In this document: piece by piece, positions 1 through 11,303 of the stretch
Layout of the letters: each line of letters begins with the position of its first letter
Numbering within the stretch: position 1 is the first letter of the stretch
Assembly: GCA_030068075.1 (NCBI GenBank)
Contig: CM057828.1
Span: 114,999,699-115,063,698 of the forward strand
Origin: Paguma larvata
Lineage: Eukaryota; Chordata; Mammalia; Carnivora; Viverridae
Reading direction: 5' to 3'
DNA length: 64,000 bases
The notes under the pieces: generated by a model
Told to the model about the DNA's origin: nothing
The model's database searches: none
What the model saw: the letters and a program-made list of their open reading frames with translations, nothing else
Position numbers and translations under genes: made by a program

Positions 1-1560
1 GAAGGACAAAATAGATGATCTTAATAAATTGAGAGAGAGCCCATGCTCTAAGAAGGAATATTTACTACATTAAAAATGTGAATTCTCATCAAATGCAGCT
101 ATAAATTTAATGCAGAACCACCAAAATTCTATAGGGAATTTTGAGAAACTTGATAGCTTACCTTAAGTAGAATAATAAAAGTAAGCTGTGAAAAGAAAAA
201 AGGTAGACCTTGCCCAAGCAAGTATTAAGACATACTGCCCTACCATGGCAATAAAACATAGTATTAACAGAAAAACAGACATGAGAAACAGTGGAACAAA
301 ATAGAGAATTCAGAAACATACATATGCATATAAGGCACTTACATGTATGATAAAGATGGTAGTGTTGGGAATCTGGCTCACTGAATAAACAAAAATAATA
401 CCTGGGTAACTACCTAACCATGTACAAAGGTAACTTGAGATGTTCAAAACCTGACTGTGAAAAATAAACCTTTAAAGTTAGTGGTTAACAACATAAGGGA
501 ATATTTTGTGACAAGGTATTGAAAGCTTTCTTAAACCCAAAAGCATAAACTGTAAGGCAAAATTTTAAGTAAATAACATCAGAAATTTTTGAAAATTCTG
601 TTCAAGGGAAAAGGTAATGGAAAGGTGACAGCCTGGGTGATATTACAATGTCTAAAACTGACAGGAAATATTTTCCTATTATGGTTCCTATATATCAAAA
701 ATGTATAAAAGGAGAAACTTTTTGAGGTGTTCTCTTTAAGTCAAGGCAAAGGATATAAATAAGCATTTTACAGAAAAGTAAACCCAACAGCACATGAAAA
801 GATGCTTAAGCTCATTAGTAATCAGAGAAATGTAAATTAAAACAATGGGGAGATGTCACTTTGGATTCATTAAACTGGCCAAAAAATTAGAAAGTTGCAC
901 AATACCAAGTGTTGGCAGTAACAAAAAGCTATAGGATCCCTTATGCCCCAGTAAGTATGTAGACTGGGGCAGCCTGTCGAGAGAACAATTTTACAATATT
1001 TTGTAAAATACATTCACTCCTCTCTGTAACCCAGAAATCCTGCTCTTGGATTTATCTTTCAAAGAAATTCTCACTTAAGTATATAAAGGGGTATAAAAGC
1101 TTACTGCAGCGTTACTGTAATTTCAGGGAACTGAAGACAGTCTGGGTGCCCATCCCTGGAACTGGACAGTTTCTACACACTATGCAGCAGTAGAGTAATA
1201 TATTGCAATAGAGAAATTGACTGGTTATATAGATAGCAACATGAAGGGATTTTTAAAACAGAGCTGTGTGGGGCGCCTGGGTGGCTCAGTCAGTTAAACA
1301 TCCAATTTGGCTCAAGTCATGATCTTGCGGTTTCTGGGTTTGAACCCCACATCAAGCCTCCTTCGGATTCTGTGTATCCCTCTCTCTGCCCCTTCCCCAC
1401 TGTCTCTCTCTCTCTCTCTCTCTTGCTGTCGCTCTCGCTCTCGCTCTCTCTCAACAATACATATTAAAAAAAGTTGTTTTTTTAAAAAAAGCAGAGTTGT
1501 GTGAATAAAAAGTTAAGCAAATCAATGAGCTATATAGCAAGTATTTAATTAAAATTATTT
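1..1560 (+). mobile_element. Old L1 (L1M-type) fragment, interrupted by a SINE
   Basis: The early part resembles degenerate L1 ORF2 ('aattctcatcaaatgcag...attcaatgc' style). The part from about 740 matches the L1 3' region: 'catgaaaagatgctta', 'gcagcgttactgtaat', 'aactgggcagtttct'-like phrases in diverged form. It continues across the window's left edge and is split by the SINE at 1271-1490. Many substitutions and no open frame indicate an ancient copy. Confidence 0.75.
1271..1490 (+). mobile_element. Felid SINE (SINEC_Fc-like) in old L1
   Basis: Starts GGGCGCCTGGGTGGCTCAG, has the tRNA-derived head, a (TC)n region and an A-rich tail. Target-site copies flank it: CAGAGCTGTGTG at 1259-1270 and CAGAGTTGTGTG at 1492-1503, one mismatch. 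Confidence 0.95.
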
Positions 1561-2559
1561 GCACACAAATAGCACAGAAGAGCACATCTCATACATGGGA
1601 TGCAATCAAGGAAAAGGGAAAAGACTTGTTTTTAAAGGGGAAGAAGAGCTATTTCCTTTCTGTTTCCATCTAACTATAGAAGAGTGTACATTCATGTTTC
1701 AGAGACTTAAGTAATCTGTGTAGTTTCCTCACTTGAGGGATCTCATATCCTCAGAAAACATCCTCACAAAAGCACCCAGCATATGTATCGTTTAGTGCAA
1801 GCATATAACTACAAGAAATACAAAAGAACCAAGAACATAATTTGATGCCCTCTAAAACATCTAGAAAATTTGACAACAGTCTGTCTTAAAGCAAGGAAAT
1901 GTTCTCCTCCCCCACACTACTTTGCAGCAGACATGTCCAGAGAAAGCTTGCCAAAACTTTACATAGTGACAAACGTCTTCCATCTGTCTGGCTTCTTGTT
2001 CTTGGAAGGTTTTTTGGCAATCAGGTCACACCTTCCTTGGGAAGATCTGTACATTTTGTGTGAAAAAAAAATAACTCTAGTATGACTTTAAAAAAAGAGA
2101 AAGAACCAATAAATACAAAATGAAGTAAGGTTAATCAGGAGAAACATCTCTTCTCCATCCACATATACAATCTTTGTATTTTGGGGCTCCTCAAGGTGAT
2201 ACTTTTTTTTTAAACTTAAGTACAGCATATCTCTTCGAATTGCTAGAGTTCAGAATTTGATAATAGCATTTTCCTCTCTGAAAAATATATTTTGAGTCTG
2301 CCACTTTTATAGAGGTAGCTGACTAATGTTTCATTTTGTGGTTTTCCTTCACTGGGATTGTTTTGAACTTCATTTTATTTCAATTTTAAATAACAAGAGG
2401 ACAATTTATTTTATCAAACACATCCATAGTGTTCCTGTATCACCTCTTTGGATATGACTATTTCCGAGTGGGGTAGGACAATCCCTTGTCAGGGGACCCA
2501 GTACAAAGTGATTGCCTATATTGACCCATTTTTTTCCAAATAACGATCTTATAAAAGAG

Positions 2560-2640
2560 GAAGTACTCTCTCATTTTATAGATGAGGAAAATAAGTTTCA
2601 GACAAGTTATATAATATGTCCAAAGTCATGCTTTTTTAAT
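2560..2640 (-). repeat. MIR fragment
   Basis: 'ttatagatgaggaaaataag' and 'aagtcatgc' correspond to the reverse of the MIR core; diverged. Confidence 0.5.
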
Positions 2641-3084
2641 GTCTAGGGAGGAAAAACTGACAAAGTATATCTGTCAGGGAAAATAAATGTTTAATTTATG
2701 TCTTAAAATACAATGATCTCATACCCTCAGTTTCCTGTTGACTTAATTAAAAGTGCCATTTATGTTAAAGTTTGGCTACAATATCTAAATGAAAATATCT
2801 TTTTGTTAATCATTTCTTAAATAACTAAATTTCTCTTTTTTTTTCTGTTGGGTCTTATGCAGATAGATGTTCAGGTTAAATTACCCAGTTGATAATCTGC
2901 ACAGTTTGTTTGTTTTTTTCCAATATCTGCCGTTTCTGATCCAGAAATAATAGCAGTAAATAAGGCCCTAAAGTAAATTTAAAAAAATGTTCCCATTGAA
3001 ATTAAAATAAGCCACCTTGGTTAGGAACCCAAGATATGAACTAAACATAGGATTTACCTAGACGCTTTGAATGCTATGTTTTAA

Positions 3085-3230
3085 GTTATCATTTACTGAG
3101 TACTCATTACCTGCAGACATTATGCTAGACAACCTTAAAACATCCTCACTGAAACTGTATGTGACTGATATTATTTCCCCAGTTTATGTCACAACTATGT
3201 ATTATCAATATCATTTCCCCTAAATAATAG
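3085..3230 (-). repeat. MIR fragment
   Basis: 'atttactgagtactcattac', 'catcctcactgaaac' and 'ttatttccccagttta' follow the order of an inverted MIR. Confidence 0.55.
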
Positions 3231-3984
3231 TTAATTAATTTGGGACAAAAAGAGATGAAATGTGTTACCTGAGGACACATACCTAATAAGGAAAAGGGCT
3301 GTATATAATGTCCATATCCTTGGAATAAGTGTAGAAGACTGGTCAGAAGACCCAAATTTGAGTTCTTCAAGTTGGTGAGTTGGGCATATATTTTTCTACC
3401 TCATCCCTCCATATCCAACTGTAATGGCAGTAAATAAGTATAAAAGAGAATGGAATAAAATTCTCTGGTATCATACTGATAATAATAAGCCACAATGGTG
3501 ACAGCTAAGTCCAGGACATAATCAGGAAAAGGCTGGAAGAGAGGTGCTCTTCCAACAGAGTTTTCAAAAAGATTTTAAGCTCAAAGTCAATTGGTTTCAA
3601 GAGTGGAAGTAGAAAATGAGGCAGATATCAAGGTGATGAATTGAAGGACTTCCTTCTAAACAGTCACTCAAGTTAGCACATCCTTTCCTTGTGTGCTGTA
3701 ATGGTATTTATTCCCAAACTGAAAATCAAGAACAATTCTGTAAAGAGATGGAAAAAAAAAAAAAGTCTGGGAAGAGGTAAAGCTTCTAAAATTGGTTATT
3801 AGTTCTCCTAGAGTAATGGTCTAGGGTGGGCCAGAGACTGCCAACTTCCTTCTCAGGCTTCCTAAAGTGAATGAAGCCTGATGATCAAGGGAGAGTTCTA
3901 CTGAGGAACTAGCCCTACACATCTGATAAGGCTCTGTGTCATCTAACCATGTAAATTAACCTATCCCTTCAATCATAAAATTGA

Positions 3985-5420
3985 TGACTAAAGATCACAT
4001 TTGAGATGCACTGGTAGCATAAAAGAGAAGAACCGGTATAAAAAAGCAAAACTACTAAACCAGGAACAAACAGCAATAATTCAGGTGACAGAAGACAATT
4101 TAATAGGTATTTTAATTTTCTCAAAGAGATTTAAGAAAATGAACATGCAGTTATGAAGAACAATCAGAGCAGGAAAGAGTTTGCAGAAATTAAAAGAGTT
4201 TGCCAAATGAAAGTAAATTTACTAAAAAGGAAGAAAAAATAAAATCTCCTAGAAGGAAAAGTAAAAAGAAAAACATGGAAAAATGAGAAAAAATGTTAAG
4301 AAACACAGAGATCAATCTAGAAGGTCAAATATCTAACTGTTAGGAGTTCAAGAAAGAGAAAATGGATAGGAGAAAGTAATTTTCAGCAATCATAAAAAAA
4401 AATTCTGAGTTGAAAAGTCTAAAAGGGCCAACTAAATGGTAAGCTTGATGAATAAAAAGAATCACATCTAAGCGCATCGTCATGAATATTCAGAACCCCA
4501 AGGAAAAAGAAAAGACCTTTAAAGTTTCCATGAGGAGACAAGAAACAATTACCTACAAAAGTGTAATAAATCAGGTTAATATCAAAAATTTTTTTACCAA
4601 CATCAATGAATGCTAAAAACAATGTCTTTAAAATTCTGAAGGTGAAATGACTTTGCACCTACAATTCCATATTCTGACAATCAATCATGCACTAAGACAT
4701 GTTTTCAGACATGGGAAGACTTAGAAATTTTATTTAGAAAGTACCTGAAATACTTAGAAAGCATTTGAAATTGTGCACTAGAAGATGAAAAAATACGAAT
4801 TCTAGAAATAACAGAACCTGCATCCAACACACAGTTGGATTCAAATTTTAAATAATTTGAAAAGATATCCATGATAGTTATTCTGCAGAAAACATGACTC
4901 CAACAAGAATGCCTTCAACAAGTATGTGAAACTTTTTCAACAAATAGTATGGTTGATTAAAAAGTTAGGTGATCTTAGAGATAAGTAAAATATATGGTTC
5001 CTTTTTATTTCTTTAACATGAAAAAGAAAGACAGATGCCAATTCCAAGGGTGCGAAGCAATATGTGAAGTCTCCTTGCAGACATGTGCAAACTAAAGGTA
5101 GCATGGTTTTGAGCAATTGATCTAGAAAGAGATAATCCATTGGTTCTTGAAATTTGGAACATTCTGAAAATGCACAGATTCAGTTATTCAAGTTTCATTT
5201 CTTAGAAGCAGCGAATGGACAAAGCACAGAGGTTTTTATTTCGTCTTTTTGTTATTTTTTTTAACTGCAGTGACAGGTTATAAATGCTACCATCTTTAAT
5301 TATCTAAAAATACTGGAATAGCAAGAGAAGTAGGAGACAAAGAAAGAAAAGTAAATAATATAAGATACTATTTAAAATTTATGGGTGCAAAAATCAAGGT
5401 AACCAGTAGAAAGATTAAAT
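3985..5420 (+). mobile_element. HAL1 / ORF1-type LINE fragment
   Basis: Phrases typical of HAL1, an L1 relative carrying only ORF1: 'aagggccaactaaatggtaa', 'cagaaccccaaggaaaaaga', 'aaaattctgaaggtgaaatg', 'acatgttttcagacatgg'. It is plus oriented, diverged and full of stops. The right boundary is approximate. Confidence 0.65.
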
Positions 5421-6011
5421 TCCACATCTGTCATATTAGAGAAGGTAATGATAATTATTTTATTTCCTAAAACCCATAATCCCTATTTTCATTGTTAATG
5501 CTCCTCATTAGAGACACACACTTACCTATACTTCCCGTTATGCAAACTCTGCCTCCAAATTCTCGTACAAATATTTGTGGTCTCTCTTCTGGCTCTTCCA
5601 ATCTCATTTCCATGCCTTGTGCCTCTCACTGGCAGTATTTCAGGTAGCCCCTGACCTCTATATCTGAGACCTCACCATAAAGGACAACAAAGTATGTCAG
5701 GAAATGCCAAATGACAAGACCTGCCAGCTACCAGCTTGAGAGAAGTCAGGTACCTGGAGGATGCCATTCCAGGCATGCCAGTGAGGAAAAGAATGCTTCA
5801 TTCAGGAGTTAACCTGCTGTGCCTCTCTCCTTATTCTGCTATCCATGTCTGGAAAAGACTTCACTTACAGGTTTGAGCCAGGGAGCAAGAAAAGCACTCA
5901 ACTTATTTTTGCAAGAAATTTTGGATTTTTTAATTCTACCTCCTTTGCCTCTTAAATTCCAATTTATTCATTCACATTTGAGAATGGAGCAACTAGAAAT
6001 AGCTTATTCTT

Positions 6012-6192
6012 GAGGAGTCCTCCGTAGCTCAGTTGGTTAAGCATCCGACTCTTGGTTTCGGCTCAGGTCATGATTCACCATTCATGAGATAGAGCCTTGC
6101 GTCAGACTCAGTGCTGACAGAGCCTGCTTGGGTTTCTCTCTCTCCCTCTCTCTCTGCCCCTCCCCCATTTACATACATACACTCTCCCTCCC

Positions 6193-6231
<39 letters not shown>

Positions 6232-6256
6232 ACAAACTTAAAATAATTATATATAT
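6012..6256 (+). mobile_element. Felid SINE with perfect 15-bp TSD
   Basis: tRNA-like head, felid body and a long (TC)n then AT-rich tail. Direct repeats AAATAGCTTATTCTT at 5997-6011 and 6257-6271 are identical, arguing for a fairly recent insertion. Confidence 0.95.
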
Positions 6257-6479
6257 AAATAGCTTATTCTTTGACTGAAAGCTCATCAGACAGGCTGGAA
6301 AGCTCAAGCTCCCAGAGCTTAGGGAGGCAATGGCAAGAAGGCCAAGAGTAAAAGGAGGAAAGAGAAAAAGGCACCAAAATAAGATAATATTACAACTAAA
6401 CCACCCAAAGGAAGATGCATCCACAGTTTACAGATTACTACAGGGTATATATTTTTAAAGCACTTAATATGTTTCCTTA

Positions 6480-6965
6480 TTGCCACAATATCTTAGCCAT
6501 TTATTGAACACCTTCTATATATCTTACGCTTATCTTCTATGTCATTACCCAGCTCTCGGTACATTCCAGTAACACTTCCTCTCTATTCTTAGAGCATTTG
6601 AAGCTCGTTCTTGTCTCAAGAACTTTGTTCTTGCTATTTCATATTTAGATCATGATTACCTCAACTTGTCCATGCCCATCTCCTTCTCATACTTCATTTC
6701 TTAACTCAACGGTCTTTCCTGGCCATCCTATTTAATGCAGCCCACCCTACCTCTCAGCTATTCTTTATCTTATTATCCTATTTATAACCTTATAGCACTT
6801 GCTCCTATCAATAATTATTTATTATATATATTTTGGTAATTTATCATTTATCTCCTGCCACCCCCACAAAAAAAATCCATGAGGACAGGGATTTTTGTCT
6901 GTTATTTTCATTATTATATCTCCAGCATCTATAGTCCTAGGCAGACACATGTTATATACTCTATA
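6480..6965 (-). repeat. L2 fragment
   Basis: 'catgaggacagggatttttg' with 'tatctccagcatctatag' is the inverted L2 3' end; the preceding C/T-rich text fits the body. Confidence 0.65.
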
Positions 6966-7039
6966 ATGTTTTTTAAAAGAATACTACACTCCACACATTA
7001 TGCTAAATTATATATACATATATGTAAATAAACTATATA

Positions 7040-7205
7040 TATACTTACTCTTTACAACAATGAGAGGTACTCTACACCCTTTCAAGATAAAGCCATAGAA
7101 AGAGTTGAGTAACTTGCCCAGTGTCACACAGTAAGCAAAAGTGAAAGCTCATGGATTCAAGTATAGATTTATGATCCCAAAACCCTTCCTCCTAGACTAT
7201 TCCAT
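7040..7205 (-). repeat. MIR
   Basis: 'taacttgcccagtgtcacac' with flanking 'agataaagccatagaaag' and 'tggattcaag' matches inverted MIR core. Confidence 0.7.
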
Positions 7206-7732
7206 ACTGCCTCCCTGAAATATGCAAGGTGATTTCAAGAGGAACTGAGTATGGGAAGCCATAAAATGTGGTTCTTACATGTGAAGGCCATGTAGAACTG
7301 ATTGGGGAAATAGGACTTTTATATAAAGAGACAAATAAATAATAACAACCAGAAGCAGCTGCTTTCATGATAGACCCTATCTTAAAGGTGAGAAAAAGAA
7401 CCCAAAATAAAAAGAGGGAGATACAGCACATTACTCAGTGGCCCACATTCCAAGGCTAGTACCTGTGATCTCTCTGCCTTCATGAAGAACCTGCTCTTCA
7501 TTCTACCCCTACCAATAGGATCATTCGCAATACCGAATTGGTATTCAGAATGGCCTGTAGCCAAATTCTTTGGTTAACTAAAGCTGAAAGTGCTAAGCAT
7601 TTACAATTTTTAATCTTTATTCTTAAAATCTTGGGAAATGGATTATATGTGTTACAACCTGATTAAACACTGTTTTTCCGAAGTTGGTGCTTAAGGATCA
7701 AATGCTTCTTAATTACAAAGACTTTGTTTTAA

Positions 7733-7942
7733 ATTTTTTTTTAACATTTATTTATTTTTGAGACATAGAGACAGAGCGTGAGCAGGAGAAGGGCAGAGAG
7801 AGAGGGAGACACAGAATCCAAAGCAGGCTCCAGGCTCTGAGCTGTCAACACAAAGCCTGACGTGGGGCTCGAACTCACAGACCGCGAGATCATGGCCTGA
7901 GCGAAGTCGGCCGCTTAACCAACTGAGCCACCCAGGCGCCCC
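7733..7942 (-). mobile_element. Felid SINE with perfect 17-bp TSD
   Basis: Full-length minus-strand copy, T-rich tail at left, CCACCCAGGCGCCC head at right. Target-site copies CAAAGACTTTGTTTTAA at 7716-7732 and 7943-7959 are identical, the cleanest of the window, so this is one of the youngest insertions. Confidence 0.97.
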
Positions 7943-8179
7943 CAAAGACTTTGTTTTAATATAGACTTCTGAACCTATCTTATTCAGGTTATCTTATTCA
8001 CAGGGTCTGGGGAGGGTCAAGGAACATATTTCCAGGCTTTCCAGATGATCCTGATGCCTAGCCATGTTTGAAATCAGTGAATAATGAATATAAATTAACC
8101 TTTATTTGATGACTCCAGGTGTTTTTATTTGTGCCTGTTAAACTACAAATTCACTGCAGCCATAGCTAATGCAAGTGAT

Positions 8180-8290
8180 GGTCACTTCCCTGGGTGTCAA
8201 TTTCCTCACTTGTAAAAGTAACTATAAATTGGATTACATGATCTTTAAAATCCTTTTTACTTCTAAAATTGTAATTCTACAAAAAGAAGC
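8180..8290 (+). repeat. MIR fragment
   Basis: 'caatttcctcacttgtaaaa' followed by 'ttggattacatgatcttta' matches MIR core and 3' region. Confidence 0.6.
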
Positions 8291-8710
8291 TTTCCCAGGA
8301 CACTGACTAACACTTGCTTCTTTAAAGAATTCCCCCACCACTCCCCACACATATTTTCTTTTCAAAACGCATCCTTTATTGAGAAACTTTAAATATAAAC
8401 ACTTAACCATGGAAATAATAAAACTATATTAGTAACAAGTTCTACAAATAATTTGCCAAGTTGTTCTTTTTGAGTCCTGATGACATATAAATGTAAATTA
8501 ATATTACATTGATCCATTAAAATTTTCCAGTTCTCACTCATATCAGGTTCTATATATGAAATGATCTTATGTCCCAAACAAGTAAGCAAATGAATAAATA
8601 GAAATGTGACCTGACAGACTCATTCACAAACACATACACATACATATACATACAGAACCCTTGAAATAAATAGCCCCAGAATAGTATATTTATATGAGTT
8701 TTCTCTATAC

Positions 8711-8927
8711 CAGAAGCTTTCAAACATAGACATTTTTGCCCCCGAGGAGATATTTGGTAATGTTTGTACACATCTTTGATGATCACAGTGGTCTAGGAGG
8801 TTGCTACTAGCATCTAGTAGGTAGAGGCCAGAGGTGCCACTACACATCTTAAAACAAACAAGACATCCCCCACAACAAAGGATTGTCTGGCCCAAAATGT
8901 CAATAAAGCCTAGGATGAGAAACCGTG
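8711..8927 (+). mobile_element. MER20 (hAT-Charlie DNA transposon relic)
   Basis: Internal phrases 'gaggagatatttggtaatgt', 'gcatctagtaggtagaggcc' and 'ctggcccaaaatgtcaataa' match MER20, total length about 217. It is flanked by 8-bp direct repeats CTCTATAC (8703-8710) and CTCTATGC (8928-8935), the TSD length expected of hAT elements. Confidence 0.9.
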
Positions 8928-9172
8928 CTCTATGCAGTGGTCTGAAGGATCAAATAAGGGAAAGCCAAACTCTTTATTCAGGCAGCTGACTAGAAAAAAA
9001 AAAGGAAAAGAAAAAGAAAAAGCACTTACCTCCACAATTCCATTTAAATCTCATCAACCAAAACTAGTTATGTGGCTACACCATGAAGTTTTTATTTACA
9101 CCGTGAAACCTCTAAGCCCTTTAGAAAGGAAAGGTCTATTTCCTCCTATTTTTGGTCCATAAGTGGTCTTTT

Positions 9173-9345
9173 TTTTAAATGTTTATTTATTTTTGAGAGA
9201 GAGGCAGAAAGAGAATCCCAAGCAGGCTCCACACCGTCAGAGCAGAGCCTGCCATGGGGATCTATCTCCCAAACTGTGAGATCATGACCTGAGCCGAAAT
9301 CAAGAGTCAGTTGTTTAACTGATTGAGCCACCCAGGTGCCCCTAC
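9173..9345 (-). mobile_element. Felid SINE, shortened
   Basis: Minus-strand copy of about 170 bases; target repeats AAGTGGTCTTTT (9161-9172) and AAGTAGTCTTTT (9346-9357) differ at one base. Confidence 0.9.
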
Positions 9346-9520
9346 AAGTAGTCTTTTATTCTCACTGTCCTAGGCATTTTCCCACAGTATGAGTGAAATG
9401 CTTCACCAGATGGTGTGGGAAAATTTTTGATAATCCTTACTACACCCAATCTGAAAATAAAAGCTTCTGCTTCTTCTGGCCCAATGTTTTGTATATTTCC
9501 CATACATTAAAAGGAAATGT

Positions 9521-9626
9521 GGGTGTACCTGTCTGCCTCAGCCAGTAGAGCATGCAACTCTTGATCTCAGGGTTGTGAGTTCAAGACCCATATTGGTTGT
9601 AGAGATTAATTAGAAATAAAATCTTT
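9521..9626 (+). mobile_element. Short tRNA-derived carnivore SINE, older subfamily
   Basis: 'cagccagtagagcatgcaac', 'tcttgatctcagggttgtga' and 'tagagattaattagaaataa' match the older CAN-SINE type that lacks the felid-specific middle. It abuts the L1 at 9627. Confidence 0.8.
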
Positions 9627-10600
9627 GTATTTGCAAACGACATATCTGATAAAAGGTTAGTATCCAAAATCTATAAAGAACTCACCAAACTCAACACCTA
9701 ATCCATTTAAGAAATGAGCAGAAGACATAAATAGATACTTTTCCAAAGAAGACATACAGTTGCCTAACAGACACATGAAAAGATGCTCAACATCACGTAT
9801 CTTCAGGAAAATACAAATCAAAACCATGATGAGATATCGTCTCACACCTGTCAGAATGGTTAAAATTAACAACACAAGGAACAACAGGTTTGTGAAGATG
9901 AGGAGAAAGGAGAACCCTCTTGCACTGTTAGTGGGAATGCAAACTGGTGAAGCCAATCTGGAAAGCAGTATGGAGGTTAAAAATAGCACTACCCTGTGAT
10001 CCAGCAATTGCACTACTAAGTATTTACCCAAAGAATACAAAAATACAGATTTGAAGGGGTACATGCATTCTGATGTTTATAGAAGCAGTATCAACAATAG
10101 CCAAACTATGGAAAGAGCTCAAATGTCCATCAACTAATGAATAGATAAAGAAGATGTATATATATATATATATATATACACAACATATTACTCAGCCATC
10201 AACAAGAATGAAAATTTTGCCATTTGCAATGACATAGATGGAGCTAGAATATATTAAGTGAAATACATCAGAGAAAGACAAATACCATATGATTTTACTC
10301 ATATGTGGAATGTAAGAAACAAAACAGATGAACATATGGGAGGAGAGGAAGAAAAAAGAGAGAAACAAACCATAAAAGATTCTTAGAGATAGAAAACAAA
10401 CTGAGGGTTGATGGAAAAATGTGGGTGGGGGATTGACTAGATGGGTCATGGGTACAAAGGAGGGCACTTGTGATGAGCACTGGATATTGTATGTAAGTGA
10501 TAAATCACTGAATTCTCCTGAAACAAATATTGCACTGTATGTTAACTAACTAGAATTTAAATAAAAATTTGAAAAGAAAAAAAAAAGAAAATCTATAAAA
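9627..10600 (+). mobile_element. 5'-truncated L1 (ORF2 end and 3' UTR)
   Basis: Starts at 'atatctgataaaaggttagt' and proceeds through 'gatatcgtctcacacctgtc', 'gtgatccagcaattgcacta' and 'agcactggatattgtatgta' to an A-rich tail. It contains an (AT)n tract near 10157-10180. The frame is broken. Confidence 0.92.
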
Positions 10601-10616
10601 AAGAGAAAAAAAAGAG

Positions 10617-10779
10617 GGGAGCCTGGGTGGCTCAGTCATTGAGCAAATTACTTCAGCTCAGGTCGTGATCTTGCAGTTCATGAGTTCAAGACCCACGTCA
10701 GGCTCTGTGCTGACAGCTCCAATCCTGGAGCCTGCTTTGGATTCTGTGTCTCCCTCTCTCTCTGTTCTCCCTCACTTAT

Positions 10780-10813
<34 letters not shown>

Positions 10814-10843
10814 AAAATAAATAAACATTAAAAAATTTTTTTT
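10617..10843 (+). mobile_element. Felid SINE in L1 poly(A) tail
   Basis: GGGAGCCTGGGTGGCTCAG head, felid middle, (CT)n, AAAAATAAATAAACATTAAA tail. Sits directly after the A-rich end of the L1, a favoured type of target. Confidence 0.93.
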
Positions 10844-10924
10844 AAAAAGGAACGTGATCATGTTTTAGGATCGATAGTCTTTTTAAACAAAATTATTATG
10901 AAGACAAATAGCAACCTAGTTTTT

Positions 10925-11110
10925 TTTTTAATGTTTTATTTACTTTTTAGAGAGAGAGCATGAGCAAAGGAGGGGCAGAGAGAGAGGGAGATAGAGGATC
11001 TGAAGAGGGCACTGTGCTGATAGCGGAGAGACTGATGCAGGGCTTGAATTCATGGACTGCAAGATCATGACCTGAGCTGAAGTTAGCTGACGGAGCCATG
11101 CAGGCGCCAC
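10925..11110 (-). mobile_element. Felid SINE
   Basis: Minus-strand copy; target repeats GCAACCTAGTTTTT (10911-10924) and GCAATCTGGTTTTT (11111-11124), two mismatches, so moderately old. Confidence 0.92.
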
Positions 11111-11154
11111 GCAATCTGGTTTTTACATAGCAGTAATGTCTACATTTTGTGTTT

Positions 11155-11237
11155 CCATATATATATATGGAACGTATATATATGGAACATATAAATATAT
11201 ATATATATATATGTGGTACATATATATATATACACAC

Positions 11238-11269
<32 letters not shown>

Positions 11270-11303
11270 ATATATGGAACATATATATATACATATATAT
11301 GTG
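11155..11303. repeat. Palindromic (TA)n / (CA)n microsatellite
   Basis: About 150 bases of TA and CATA units with interspersed 'tatggaac' segments; CCATATATATATATGG at 11155-11170 is a perfect palindrome. Able to form cruciforms; probably length-variable. Confidence 0.95.

Noticed and set aside
9657..10064. 135-codon minus-strand frame
   Set aside because: Antisense of L1 ORF2 sequence.
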